Of a stretch of 64,000 nt of DNA, positions 9,775 to 17,903 are shown in pieces (position 1 is the stretch's first letter; each line of letters starts with the position of its first letter). The stretch comes from Nitrospirillum sp034653275. GTDB taxonomy: Bacteria > Pseudomonadota > Alphaproteobacteria > Azospirillales > Azospirillaceae. Location: assembly GCF_034653275.1 (NCBI RefSeq), contig NZ_JAYEES010000003.1, forward strand, positions 372,001-436,000, in the 5' to 3' direction. The notes beneath the pieces were generated by a model. That model ran no database searches and was not told the origin of the DNA. It worked only from the letters and a program-made list of their open reading frames with translations. The position numbers and the translations under genes were made by a program.

Positions 9775-11661
9775 TTAACGACGTCCGCCCCGCGCCGGGC
9801 GCCGGGCGCCCCCCTGGCGGCGGTCGTCCTCGTCGAACAGCTCGGCCAGCTTCTCCATGACCGTGCCGCCCAACTGCTCCACATCCACGATGGTGACGGC
9901 ACGCCGGTAATAGCGCGTGACGTCGTGGCCGATGCCGATGGCGATCAGTTCCACCGGGCTGCGGGTCTCAATGTACTCGATGACGCTGCGCAGGTGCTTT
10001 TCCAGGTAGCTGCCGCTGTTGACCGACAGGGTGCTGTCGTCCACCGGCGCGCCGTCGGAAATGACCATCAGGATGCGCCGTTGCTCCGGCCGGGCGATCA
10101 ACCGGGTGTGCGCCCACAGCAGGGCCTCACCGTCGATGTTCTCCTTCAGGATGCCTTCGCGCAGCATCAGGCCCAGGTTGCGCCGGGCCCGGCGCCAGGG
10201 GGCGTCGGCCTCCTTGTAGACGATGTGGCGCAGGTCGTTCAGGCGGCCGGGGGCGGCGGGCTTGCCGCCGGCCAGCCAACGCTCGCGACTCTGCCCACCC
10301 TTCCACGCCCGGGTGGTGAAGCCCAGGATCTCCACCTTCACGCCGCAGCGTTCCAGAGTACGCGCCAGGATGTCGGCGCTCATGGCGGCGATGGTGATGG
10401 GCCGCCCGCGCATGGACCCGGAATTGTCGATCAGCAGGGTCACGACGGTGTCGCGGAAGTTGGTGTCGTTCTCCTGCTTGAACGACAGGGGCAGCACCGG
10501 GTTGGCCACCACGCGGGCCAGGCGGGCCGCGTCCAGGATGCCTTCCTCCAGGTCGAACACCCAGGCGCGGGTCTGCTTGGCCATCAGGCGGCGCTGCAGC
10601 CGGTTGGCCAGCTTGGCTATGACGCCCTGCAAGTGCTGCAGCTGCTGGTCCAGCATCATGCGCAGGCGGGCCAGCTCATCCGCGTCGCACAGGTCGGCGG
10701 CGCCCACCACCTCATCGAATTCGGTGGTGAAGGGGCGGTAGTTGCCGCTGTCCAGGCTGTTGCGGCCGAAATCGGGGCGGGACGGCTCGCCAGGCTCGCC
10801 CGATTGCTCGGCCCCGGCCCCCTCCATCTCCTGCTGCTCGCCCTCGGCGCTTTCGGCGGCGCCGGCGGTCTCCTCCGTCTGGCCGCCGGCCTGCTGCTGC
10901 TCCCCGGTCGCTTCCGGTTCGGCATCATCGGACTGGCCGCCGCCGGCCTCGTCATTGTCGGCGCCCTCGGGGCTCTGGGCGTCGCCGGACTCGGCGGTCT
11001 CTTCCTCTTCCGACTTTTCGGGCTCGCCGCCCACTTCCAGATCCAGGTCGGCCAGGATGCGGCGGGCCTCGCGGGCATAGGCCTGCTGGTCGGCCATGGC
11101 GGCCTTCAGCTGCGCCAGGTCGGCGCCCGCCTTTTCCTCGATGAAGGGGCGCCACAGGTCCAGCGCCGCCTGGGTGGCCGGGGCGACGGGGGCGCCGGTC
11201 AGGGCCTCGCGCGCGATCAGGCGCAGGGCGTCGGCCAGCGACACCTGGTCCCGCGCCGTGGCCCGGTCCAGGCCCTGGCGGCGGAACCGTTCCTCCAGCG
11301 CCGCCGTCAAATTGTCGGCCACGCCGGCCATGGCGTTGGCGCCCAGGGCCTCGCACCGCGCCTGTTCCAGCGCCTCGAAGGCCAGGCGGGCGGTGTCGCC
11401 CGTGGGCAGCAGGCGGGCGTGGGCGGCGGCGTCGTGGTGGCGCAGGCGCAGGGCGGCGGCGTCGGCCGCACCCCGCACCGGCGCCACGTCGCGCACGTTC
11501 AGGTCACGCGTGGGCAGGGGCACCCGCACCCGCGTGCCGGAATAACCCGGCGGCTCGGCGGAGAAGCCCACCGTCAGGTCCCCGCGTTCCGCGATGGCCC
11601 GGACGGCGGCGCCGGTGGCCCGCTTGAACGCCTCCAGCGGCGATTCCCGGTCGGAAGACAT
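9775..11661 (-). CDS. cobT: Aerobic cobaltochelatase subunit CobT
   Basis: With CobN and CobS, inserts cobalt into hydrogenobyrinic acid a,c-diamide in the oxygen-dependent cobalamin pathway. 628 aa. An N-terminal helical region is followed by a strongly acidic Glu/Asp/Gly/Gln-rich linker (about 205-300). The C-terminal half is a von Willebrand A-type domain with the metal-ion site LLIDNSGSMRG (about 410). The tail is Arg/Gly-rich. It is downstream of cobS with a 19-nt gap on the same strand, the common alphaproteobacterial order. No cobalamin riboswitch is apparent upstream of this group, and cobN is not in the window. Confidence 0.95.
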   Translation of the reverse strand: MSSDRESPLEAFKRATGAAVRAIAERGDLTVGFSAEPPGYSGTRVRVPLPTRDLNVRDVAPVRGAADAAALRLRHHDAAAHARLLPTGDTARLAFEALEQARCEALGANAMAGVADNLTAALEERFRRQGLDRATARDQVSLADALRLIAREALTGAPVAPATQAALDLWRPFIEEKAGADLAQLKAAMADQQAYAREARRILADLDLEVGGEPEKSEEEETAESGDAQSPEGADNDEAGGGQSDDAEPEATGEQQQAGGQTEETAGAAESAEGEQQEMEGAGAEQSGEPGEPSRPDFGRNSLDSGNYRPFTTEFDEVVGAADLCDADELARLRMMLDQQLQHLQGVIAKLANRLQRRLMAKQTRAWVFDLEEGILDAARLARVVANPVLPLSFKQENDTNFRDTVVTLLIDNSGSMRGRPITIAAMSADILARTLERCGVKVEILGFTTRAWKGGQSRERWLAGGKPAAPGRLNDLRHIVYKEADAPWRRARRNLGLMLREGILKENIDGEALLWAHTRLIARPEQRRILMVISDGAPVDDSTLSVNSGSYLEKHLRSVIEYIETRSPVELIAIGIGHDVTRYYRRAVTIVDVEQLGGTVMEKLAELFDEDDRRQGGARRPARGGRR

Positions 11662-11680
11662 GGCGTCGGTCTCCCCCGCG

Positions 11681-12673
11681 TCAGGCGAGGGTGGCGCGCA
11701 CGCCGCTCTCGGGCAGTTCGGTGCCGAAGCAGCGCTGGTAGTACTCGGCCACAGCCGCGCGCTCCACCTCGTCGCACTTGTTCAGGAAGGTGACGCGGAA
11801 GGCGAAGCCGACGTCGCCGAAGATGTCGGCGTTCTGCGCCCAGGTGATGACCGTGCGCGGGCTCATGACGGTGGAGATGTCGCCGGCGATGAAGCCGGCG
11901 CGGGTCAGGTCGGCCAGGCGCACCATGGCGTTGACCAGCACGCGACGGTCATCCGTGTCGTAGGTCGGCACCTTGGCCAGGACGATCTTCACCTCGGCGT
12001 CATGGGGTAGGTAGTTCAGGGTGGAGACGATGTTCCACCGGTCCATCTGGCCCTGGTTGATCTGCTGGGTGCCGTGATAGAGGCCCGTGGTGTCGCCCAG
12101 GCCGATGGTGTTGGCGGTGGCGAACAGGCGGAAGGCCGGGTGGGGGCGGATGACCTTGTTCTGGTCCAGCAGGGTCAGCTTGCCCTCGACCTCCAGCACG
12201 CGCTGGATGACGAACATCACGTCCGGGCGGCCGGCGTCGTACTCGTCGAACACGATGGCGCAGGGATGCTGCAGGGCCCAGGGCAGGATGCCCTCGCGAT
12301 ACTCCGTCACCTGCACGCCCTCACGCAGGACGATGGCGTCCTTGCCGATCAGGTCGATGCGGCTGATGTGGCTGTCCAGGTTGACGCGCAGGCAGGGCCA
12401 GTTCAGGCGCGCGGCCACCTGCTCGATGTGGGTGGACTTGCCCGTCCCGTGATAGCCCTGGACCATGACGCGGCGGTTGTAGGCGAAGCCGGCAAGGATG
12501 GCCATGGTCGTTTCGCGATCGAAACGATAGGTGCTGTCGATCTCCGGCACATGTTCCGTGGGGGAGCTGAACGCCGGCACCTGCATGTCGCTGTCGATCC
12601 CGAAGGTCTGGCGGACAGAGATCTTGATGTCGGGCAGCGAGGCGGCGTTCATCGGTGTCGGTTCCTGGGACAT
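11681..12673 (-). CDS. cobS: Aerobic cobaltochelatase subunit CobS
   Basis: AAA+ ATPase partner of CobT, powering cobalt insertion by CobN. 330 aa. An N-terminal segment (VRQTFGIDSDMQVPAFSS) is typical of CobS. The Walker A motif is GYHGTGKST (about 73), Walker B is AIVFDEYDAG (about 138) and a sensor-1 region is FRLFATANTIGLGD (about 183). ATG 12673 and ATG 12652 are both in frame; the first is used. It lies between the J-domain protein upstream and cobT downstream, all on the minus strand. Confidence 0.95.
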   Translation of the reverse strand: MSQEPTPMNAASLPDIKISVRQTFGIDSDMQVPAFSSPTEHVPEIDSTYRFDRETTMAILAGFAYNRRVMVQGYHGTGKSTHIEQVAARLNWPCLRVNLDSHISRIDLIGKDAIVLREGVQVTEYREGILPWALQHPCAIVFDEYDAGRPDVMFVIQRVLEVEGKLTLLDQNKVIRPHPAFRLFATANTIGLGDTTGLYHGTQQINQGQMDRWNIVSTLNYLPHDAEVKIVLAKVPTYDTDDRRVLVNAMVRLADLTRAGFIAGDISTVMSPRTVITWAQNADIFGDVGFAFRVTFLNKCDEVERAAVAEYYQRCFGTELPESGVRATLA

Positions 12674-12756
12674 GGGACGGTCGGCTTTCCTGCGATATCG
12701 AACAGAACGATTGGTCTTGGTTATTGTTTCAACGGCTTGGGCGCCGGCGGCGGGCT

Positions 12757-13335
12757 TCAGCCGTGGTCGGCATAGGCGGCTTTCAGCACGTTGTAGGCTT
12801 GGTTGATGCGCTTCAGGCGCTCTTCCGCGTCCTTGTCACCGCCGTGGGTGTCGGGATGGTTCTGCTTGGCCAGCTCGCGATAGCGCTGTTTGATCTCGGC
12901 GAACCCGACGGGCGCCTTCAGGCCCAGCACGTCCAGCGCCTCATCCTCCGGCGTGCGGGGGGCGGGCGGGGGCGGGCGATGCGACGCGCCGGCTTCCCAG
13001 TCGGCGCCGAAGCTATGGCCCCGGCTCATGCTGTCGCGCAGATTTCGTTCCCGGGTGCGCCAGTCGCCCATGGGCCAGGTGGGGCGCTGCCAGGTGGTGT
13101 CGTAGCGCATGGCGCGCTCGATCTCTTCCGTGCTCATGCCCTGGTAATAGTCCCAGGCCTTGTTGTAGGCCCGCACGTGGTCCAGGCAGAACCAGTAATA
13201 GTCGTTCAGCTGGCTGCGATTCTTGGGCGCGCGGTATTCCCCCACCTCGGCGCAGCCGGGATGGTCGCAGGCCCTGACCTGGACCTGCGGCGGATCGTCG
13301 AACGAGAAGGAGAATCCGGGGCGCTGTTTCTGCAT
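12757..13335 (-). CDS. J-domain (DnaJ-family) protein next to cobST
   Basis: 192 aa. The C-terminal 65 residues form a J domain: ALDVLGLKAPVGFAEIKQRYRELAKQ, the essential HPD tripeptide in QNHPDTHGG, then RLKRINQAYNVLKAAY. The N-terminal part carries cysteines (CDHPGC and WFCLDHV) that may bind a metal, and aromatic-rich segments. J proteins stimulate Hsp70 ATPase, so this may chaperone a specific client. The gene regularly sits beside cobS in alphaproteobacteria, hinting at cobaltochelatase assembly, but that role is inference. Confidence 0.88.
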   Translation of the reverse strand: MQKQRPGFSFSFDDPPQVQVRACDHPGCAEVGEYRAPKNRSQLNDYYWFCLDHVRAYNKAWDYYQGMSTEEIERAMRYDTTWQRPTWPMGDWRTRERNLRDSMSRGHSFGADWEAGASHRPPPPAPRTPEDEALDVLGLKAPVGFAEIKQRYRELAKQNHPDTHGGDKDAEERLKRINQAYNVLKAAYADHG

Positions 13336-13517
13336 CGCGAAAGTATGGGGTCAGGCCCCGGCCGTGACAAGCGCGGCGGGTCGCCCACGCCACCATTGCG
13401 GCGGCAAAGCTGGGCTGCTGTCCCGGGTGCCGGAAATCACCTTCCGGCCATTGACAGTGCCGCCCCGGCGTCGCACCTGAGGGGGATAGGACCTTCCATC
13501 CATTCCGGGCATTTCCC

Positions 13518-13790
13518 ATGCGCTACGCCGACCGCATCCACACCAAGCTGACCCAGGCGCTGGCGCCCGTCACGCTGATCGTCGACGACCAGTCGGCCGC
13601 CCACGCCGGCCACGGCGGCGCCGCCCCGGGTGGCGAGACCCATTTCGAGGTGACGGTGGTGTCGGCCGCCTTCGCCGGCAAGTCGCGCGTGGCGCGCCAG
13701 CGCCTGGTCTACGACATCCTGAAGGACGAACTGGCCGAGCGCGTCCACGCCCTGTCGATCAAGACGCTGACGCCGGAAGAGGTGGCTTAA
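13518..13790 (+). CDS. BolA-family protein
   Basis: 90 aa, the usual length of BolA/IbaG proteins, which pair with monothiol glutaredoxins in Fe-S cluster trafficking. Family features are the FEVTVVSAAFAGKSRVARQRLVYDIL segment with the helix-turn-helix-like core, preceded by HGG, and the C-terminal HALSIKTLTPEE. Divergent from the J-domain gene, with the shared promoter region at 13336-13517. Its last codons overlap the end of the convergent fic gene by four bases, suggesting fic was inserted right behind it. Confidence 0.92.
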   Translation: MRYADRIHTKLTQALAPVTLIVDDQSAAHAGHGGAAPGGETHFEVTVVSAAFAGKSRVARQRLVYDILKDELAERVHALSIKTLTPEEVA

Positions 13791-14878
13791 GAAGTGCGCT
13801 GTGTGCCGTTCGTGAATAAATTTACCAGTGGAACGTTAACGTAATAGTTATTTCGTCCTTGTTGCCGCTTTAGCAGTAGACCGCCGTCAGCAAGTTGATC
13901 GAGGTATTTGGCCGCTGTTTGCCGAGAAATACCAAGTTCATTCTGAACAAAATCAATCCGCGTATATGGGTGGCGGAACAGGTTATTTAATAGGTCCTGT
14001 GAATATATTTTTGCGTGCCAAGTGCGGATTCGGTTTTTGTAATTTGCCATAAGCTCCCTGATTCCATCGATCAAGGCTAGGGCGTGGATCGATGATTCCG
14101 AAACGGCCTGCATCATATACAGCAGCCACGGCTGCCATTCTCCGGTGTCTCGCGTCGATTGCAGTAGGGCGTAATATTTTCCTTTATTCTCAGTGATATA
14201 ACGACTCAAATAAAGAATTGGAATTTCGAGAAGGCCCTGCTGGGTCAAGTATAATACATTAATGATTCGTCCGATCCGGCCATTTCCATCCGGAAAAGGG
14301 TGTATGCTCTCGAATTGGTGGTGGATCACCGCCATCTTGATCAATGGATCAAGCGAACATAGAGAATCGTCATTAATAAATTTCTCCAAGTCAGACATGG
14401 CTGCCACGATAGTATTATTATCTTGTGGTGGCACATAGACAAGGTCACCTGTTGTTTCATTTTTCAAGGCAGCACTAGGGGTGTCTCGAAACTCCCCCGT
14501 CGTGCGTTTCAGTAATTGGAACATCGAAATAATGGTGTTGTTCGTCAGCAGGCCTGTTCTTCCAAGATGATCAAATCCAAGCTTCAAGGCGTCTCGATAT
14601 AGCGCGACTTCTTTCGCTGCCGGCGACGCAGCTGGCGGAAAGAAGCTAGCCTGGAATAATTCGTCCTGAGTGGTGACGATGTTCTCTATCTCGGAACTGG
14701 CTTTAGCTTCTTGAAGCGACAGGGTGTCGATCAATATGCCCTGGTTGGGCATGCTTGTGGCACGGCCCTTCAGTTCACCAAGGTGCCGATGGGCTTGGGC
14801 CATCTCCCGGAATACTTGAGTTGTTTCCAAATTTCCCGGAGGTGGAAGCGTCGGCAGATTGTACGTTGGTTTTAACAT
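13787..14878 (-). CDS. Fic-domain protein (likely AMPylating)
   Basis: 363 aa. An N-terminal Fic_N-like region includes SSEIENI (about 62-68), the (S/T)xxxE(G/N) inhibitory helix expected in class II Fic proteins. The catalytic loop is HPFPDGNGRIGR (near 196), complete with His, Asp/Asn and Arg. The C-terminal 80 residues form a winged helix-turn-helix (ISRQTAAKYLDQLADGGLL). Fic proteins usually transfer AMP from ATP to a protein target. The gene is clearly poorer in G+C than its neighbours and rich in codons such as AAA, ATA and AAT, so it was probably acquired by transfer. No antitoxin partner is seen. Confidence 0.93.
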   Translation of the reverse strand: MLKPTYNLPTLPPPGNLETTQVFREMAQAHRHLGELKGRATSMPNQGILIDTLSLQEAKASSEIENIVTTQDELFQASFFPPAASPAAKEVALYRDALKLGFDHLGRTGLLTNNTIISMFQLLKRTTGEFRDTPSAALKNETTGDLVYVPPQDNNTIVAAMSDLEKFINDDSLCSLDPLIKMAVIHHQFESIHPFPDGNGRIGRIINVLYLTQQGLLEIPILYLSRYITENKGKYYALLQSTRDTGEWQPWLLYMMQAVSESSIHALALIDGIRELMANYKNRIRTWHAKIYSQDLLNNLFRHPYTRIDFVQNELGISRQTAAKYLDQLADGGLLLKRQQGRNNYYVNVPLVNLFTNGTQRTS

Positions 14879-14911
14879 GTCGGCCGCTCATGTCGAAGAA
14901 TTGCGACATCC

Positions 14912-14936
14912 CTAACACATCAACAGAACATGTTAG
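14912..14936. promoter_or_regulatory. Inverted repeat upstream of fic
   Basis: CTAACA (14912-14917) and TGTTAG (14931-14936) form an inverted repeat with a 13-bp spacer, 34 bp before the fic start codon. With the winged-helix domain of the Fic protein, this could be a self-regulatory site. Short arms make it tentative. Confidence 0.4.
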
Positions 14937-14963
14937 AGAAATCGAGAAACCGTAACATGGCCG

Positions 14964-15524
14964 CTAATTTTCTACGTCCCTCGGCCCGGCGTAGTGCTCC
15001 GGAAACCAGCGCTTCACCACGGGGCCGTCGCTGGCCATGACGTGGCAGGTGTTCAGCACGGGCGGCGGCCCGCCGGCGCCGCCGTTGCGCCGGGCGCTCA
15101 GCACCGGGGCCAGGGTCTGGAAGGCGGTGGTGGCCACGGGGCCCAACAGTTCCACCAGGTGGGTGCACCCCTCCGTCCGGCCCAGGCGCTGCTTGACCGC
15201 GTTGGTCCAGCCGGACGCGATGCTGAGGCCCACCAGGCGCTGGAAATTGGGCAGGATGGCGGGGCAGTGGGCGAAGGGGGAGTTGTCGGTCGACACCTCC
15301 ACCGCCCGCACGGTCAGCGTGTCGTCCACCGTCAGGCGCACCCACATCTCATGCAGGAATTGCCCGGGTTGGATGGTACCGCGCCACTCATTGTCGAAAG
15401 CGTAGTGCTTCTCGTCGGTGATATGGCCTTCGATGTCCCAAAGGCCATCGGCGCGTTCGTATCCCCGGCACGTGACGCGGCGGGTGTGCAGCGGCTTGCG
15501 CTCAGCGGCGGGGGGTAGGGGCAT
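14964..15524 (-). CDS. DUF2889 domain protein
   Basis: 186 aa from ATG 15524; the open frame continues upstream but without homology-like sequence. The domain starts PLHTRRVTCRGYERADGLWDIEG, typical of DUF2889, and runs through FLHEMWVRLTVDDTLTVRAVEVSTDNSPF and a conserved GCTHLVELLGPVATTAFQTL segment containing Cys120 and His122. DUF2889 proteins often sit near aromatic-compound or acyl-CoA genes, but their activity is unknown to me. It follows aroB on the same strand after a 116-nt gap and precedes fic. Confidence 0.88.
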   Translation of the reverse strand: MPLPPAAERKPLHTRRVTCRGYERADGLWDIEGHITDEKHYAFDNEWRGTIQPGQFLHEMWVRLTVDDTLTVRAVEVSTDNSPFAHCPAILPNFQRLVGLSIASGWTNAVKQRLGRTEGCTHLVELLGPVATTAFQTLAPVLSARRNGGAGGPPPVLNTCHVMASDGPVVKRWFPEHYAGPRDVEN

Positions 15525-15640
15525 GGGGCAAGGGGACTTTAAAGCAAGGTCACGGACGCGGGGGCCATCATGGGCGCCCCCCCTCTCCCCGGTCAAGAAA
15601 CTCCCCCGCCGGAGAGCTCCCCGGCCAGGGTACCCGCGTC

Positions 15641-16753
15641 TCACGCCGCCAGCGCCGCCGCCACCACGGCCCGCACCGGCTCGGCGTCGATGCCCCGGGC
15701 GGTGAAGGCCTGGCCGATGCCGCGCGCCAGGATGAAGGTGATGCCGCCGTCCTTCACTTTCTTGTCCTTGGCCATGTGGGCCATCAGGGCGTCCACGGTC
15801 CAGCGGCCCTTGCTGAGGTGCGCGGCGCCGGTCGGCAGGCCCACGGCCGCCAGGTGGCGGCGCATGCGCGCCAGGTCGTCCGGCGGGCACAGGCCCAGGC
15901 GCACCGACAGGTCGAAGGCCATGACCATGCCGATGCCCACGGCCTCGCCGTGCAGCAGCTCGCCGCCATAACCCACCTCCGCCTCCAGGGCGTGGCCGAA
16001 GGTATGGCCCAGGTTCAGCAGGGCGCGCAGGCCGCCCTCGCGTTCATCCTGGGCGACGATGGCAGCCTTGGCGGCCACGCTTTCCTTCACGGCGGCCGTG
16101 CGCAGGGCGGCGTCGCCGGCCACCAGGGCCGGGCCGTTTTCCTCCAGCCAAGTGAAGAAGCCGGGGCGGTCGATCAGGCCGTACTTCACCACCTCGGCAT
16201 AACCCGCCAGCACCTCGCGCCGGGGCAGGCTGTCCAGCGCGCCGATGTCGGCCAGCACCAGCCGCGGCTGGTGGAAGGCGCCGATGAGGTTCTTGCCCTG
16301 GCGGCTGTTGATGCCGGTCTTGCCGCCCACACTGCTGTCCACCTGCGACAGCAGCGTGGTAGGCACCTGGATGAAGTCCAGCCCGCGCAGGGCGATGGCG
16401 GCCGCGAAGCCGCCCAGGTCGCCGATGACGCCGCCACCCAGGGCCACCAGCATGGCGCCCCGCTCTATGCCGCGCGACAGCAGGATTTCCAGCACCGCCT
16501 CCAGATGGTGGAAGCTCTTGGTCGCCTCCCCCGCCGGCACCACGATGGGATCCAGCACACGGGCCCCGGCCGCTTCCAGCGAGCGGGCCAGGGTGCCCAG
16601 GTACAGGGGCGCCACCGTCTCATCGCTGAGGATGATCAGGGGCCGCTTGCCCGCCATGGGCGCCACCAGCGATCCCGCCCCCTCGATCAGGCCGGAACCG
16701 ACCACCACGTCGTAGGAACGCTCACCCAAGCTGACGGCAACGGTCTCGTTCAT
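15641..16753 (-). CDS. aroB: 3-dehydroquinate synthase
   Basis: Second step of the shikimate pathway: cyclises DAHP to 3-dehydroquinate using NAD+ and a divalent metal. 370 aa. Family segments are LGGGVIGDLGGFAAAIALRG (about 104, dinucleotide binding), QVPTTLLSQVDSSVGGKTGIN (about 130), NLIGAFHQP, the metal ligands in LNLGHTFGHALE (about 247) and LLHGEAVGIGM (about 266). The start overlaps the aroK stop (ATGA at 16750-16753), so the two are translationally coupled. Confidence 0.97.
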   Translation of the reverse strand: MNETVAVSLGERSYDVVVGSGLIEGAGSLVAPMAGKRPLIILSDETVAPLYLGTLARSLEAAGARVLDPIVVPAGEATKSFHHLEAVLEILLSRGIERGAMLVALGGGVIGDLGGFAAAIALRGLDFIQVPTTLLSQVDSSVGGKTGINSRQGKNLIGAFHQPRLVLADIGALDSLPRREVLAGYAEVVKYGLIDRPGFFTWLEENGPALVAGDAALRTAAVKESVAAKAAIVAQDEREGGLRALLNLGHTFGHALEAEVGYGGELLHGEAVGIGMVMAFDLSVRLGLCPPDDLARMRRHLAAVGLPTGAAHLSKGRWTVDALMAHMAKDKKVKDGGITFILARGIGQAFTARGIDAEPVRAVVAAALAA

Positions 16754-17349
16754 GATTGCACCGCGGCCGGCTGGGACCGCGTCTCCGTGTTTTGGGTATC
16801 GGCCTCGTTATCCAGGTAGGCCTGCAGCGATTCCACCACCCGGTCCACCGTGTCCTCCGCCGGCCGGTCGCCGCTGTCCACGGTGATGTCGGCCTGGGCG
16901 TAGTAGGGGTGGCGCAGTTCCATCAGCTTGCGCAGGGTCTCGCGCGGGTCGCTGTCCTTCAGCAGGGGCCGGTTGCCACGCCGGGCCGTGCGCTGCACCA
17001 GCAGGTCCAGCTCCGCCCGCAGCCAGATGGAATGGGCGCGCTGGCGCACCAGGGCGCGGGTGTCGGCGTCCATGAAGGCGCCGCCGCCGGTGGACAGCAC
17101 CTGCAGCGGCTGGTCCAGCAGGCGGGCGATCACCCGCCGCTCCCCCTCGCGGAAGGCGGGCTCACCATAGCGCTCGAAGAATTCGGGGATGCTGCAGCCG
17201 GCGGCGCGCTCTATCTCCTGGTCCGCATCGACGAAGGGCAGGCCAAGGCGGGCGGCCAGGCGGCGGCCGATGCTGGTCTTTCCGGCCCCCATCAGGCCGA
17301 CCAGGACCAGGGTGCGGGGCGGGCGCTGGCGCAGCATGGGGCGCATCAC
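16750..17349 (-). CDS. aroK: Shikimate kinase
   Basis: Phosphorylates shikimate with ATP. 199 aa. Walker A is VGLMGAGKTSIGRRLA (about 17), the shikimate-binding Asp is in FVDADQEIE, the FREGERRVI and STGGGAF segments are family hallmarks, and the LID region is RRGNRPLL (about 123) with Arg. A C-terminal extension of about 25 residues (after YLDNEA) is poorly conserved. Two start codons in tandem (MM) lie at 17349. Forms aroK-aroB, a very common pair. Confidence 0.95.
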   Translation of the reverse strand: MMRPMLRQRPPRTLVLVGLMGAGKTSIGRRLAARLGLPFVDADQEIERAAGCSIPEFFERYGEPAFREGERRVIARLLDQPLQVLSTGGGAFMDADTRALVRQRAHSIWLRAELDLLVQRTARRGNRPLLKDSDPRETLRKLMELRHPYYAQADITVDSGDRPAEDTVDRVVESLQAYLDNEADTQNTETRSQPAAVQS

Positions 17350-17762
17350 CGGTTCCCCCTCGGGGCGAGGGCGGGCACCCGATGGGTCGGGGTGGCGTTG
17401 CGCGCCGGGGGGGCGGACGCTACAGTGCCGAGCGCTAACACCATGTTTGCCGTGTCATCCATTCCAGCCGAGACCTGAAAGCCGTGCCCCGTTCCGGGGG
17501 TTGTTCTTCATCCCTAGACCCGGCCGTCCACCCTGGCCCTGCGGCTTCAGGCGGACTGTCCGGCCCCCGTCTTCCCGTGCCAGTCTGGTGGGCGCCACCA
17601 CAGGGGGAAACGGTTCGGGGGGACTGCATAACACAGTCGACCCCGCCTGTCCCTTAACTCCACCGGGGGCTGGCGCACTGCGGCCTTGCTTGAGCCGACA
17701 TGGTCTCGCAACTTTCTTTCTGAATTCGCCCTTCCCTATCAGCGATTGATGCCGATCCCACG
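17350..17762. other. Divergent intergenic region, aroK / secreted protein genes
   Basis: About 410 bp without a supported gene. It must hold the aroK promoter (minus) and the promoter for the small membrane protein and 613-aa protein (plus). It has a pyrimidine-rich stretch before 17763 (CTTTCTTTCTGAATTC) but no clear -35/-10 pair, operator or RNA that I can support. Confidence 0.5.
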
Positions 17763-17903
17763 ATGAAAAAGCTTCTCCTGATCCTGATCGCCCTGGTTGT
17801 CCTTGGCGGTGCCGGCGCCGCCCTGGTCGTGGCCGCCACCACCTCCCCGGCGCCGTCCGCGCCCACCGAACGGGTGATCTCCAATGACCGCTTCCCGCAG
17901 TAA
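17763..17903 (+). CDS. Small single-span membrane or secreted peptide
   Basis: 46 aa, starting MKKLLLILIALVVLGG. A lysine pair is followed by one hydrophobic helix of about 22 residues and then a short Pro/Ala/Thr-rich tail ending RVISNDRFPQ. It overlaps the next gene by 20 nt, consistent with translational coupling. Hydrophobicity, the KK start and overlap with a gene for an exported protein support it as real. Function unknown. Confidence 0.55.
   Translation: MKKLLLILIALVVLGGAGAALVVAATTSPAPSAPTERVISNDRFPQ

Noticed and set aside
12674..13517. Cobalamin riboswitch before the cobS-cobT group
   Set aside because: The intergenic regions are short and no B12-box (GCCACTG-like) sequence is present.
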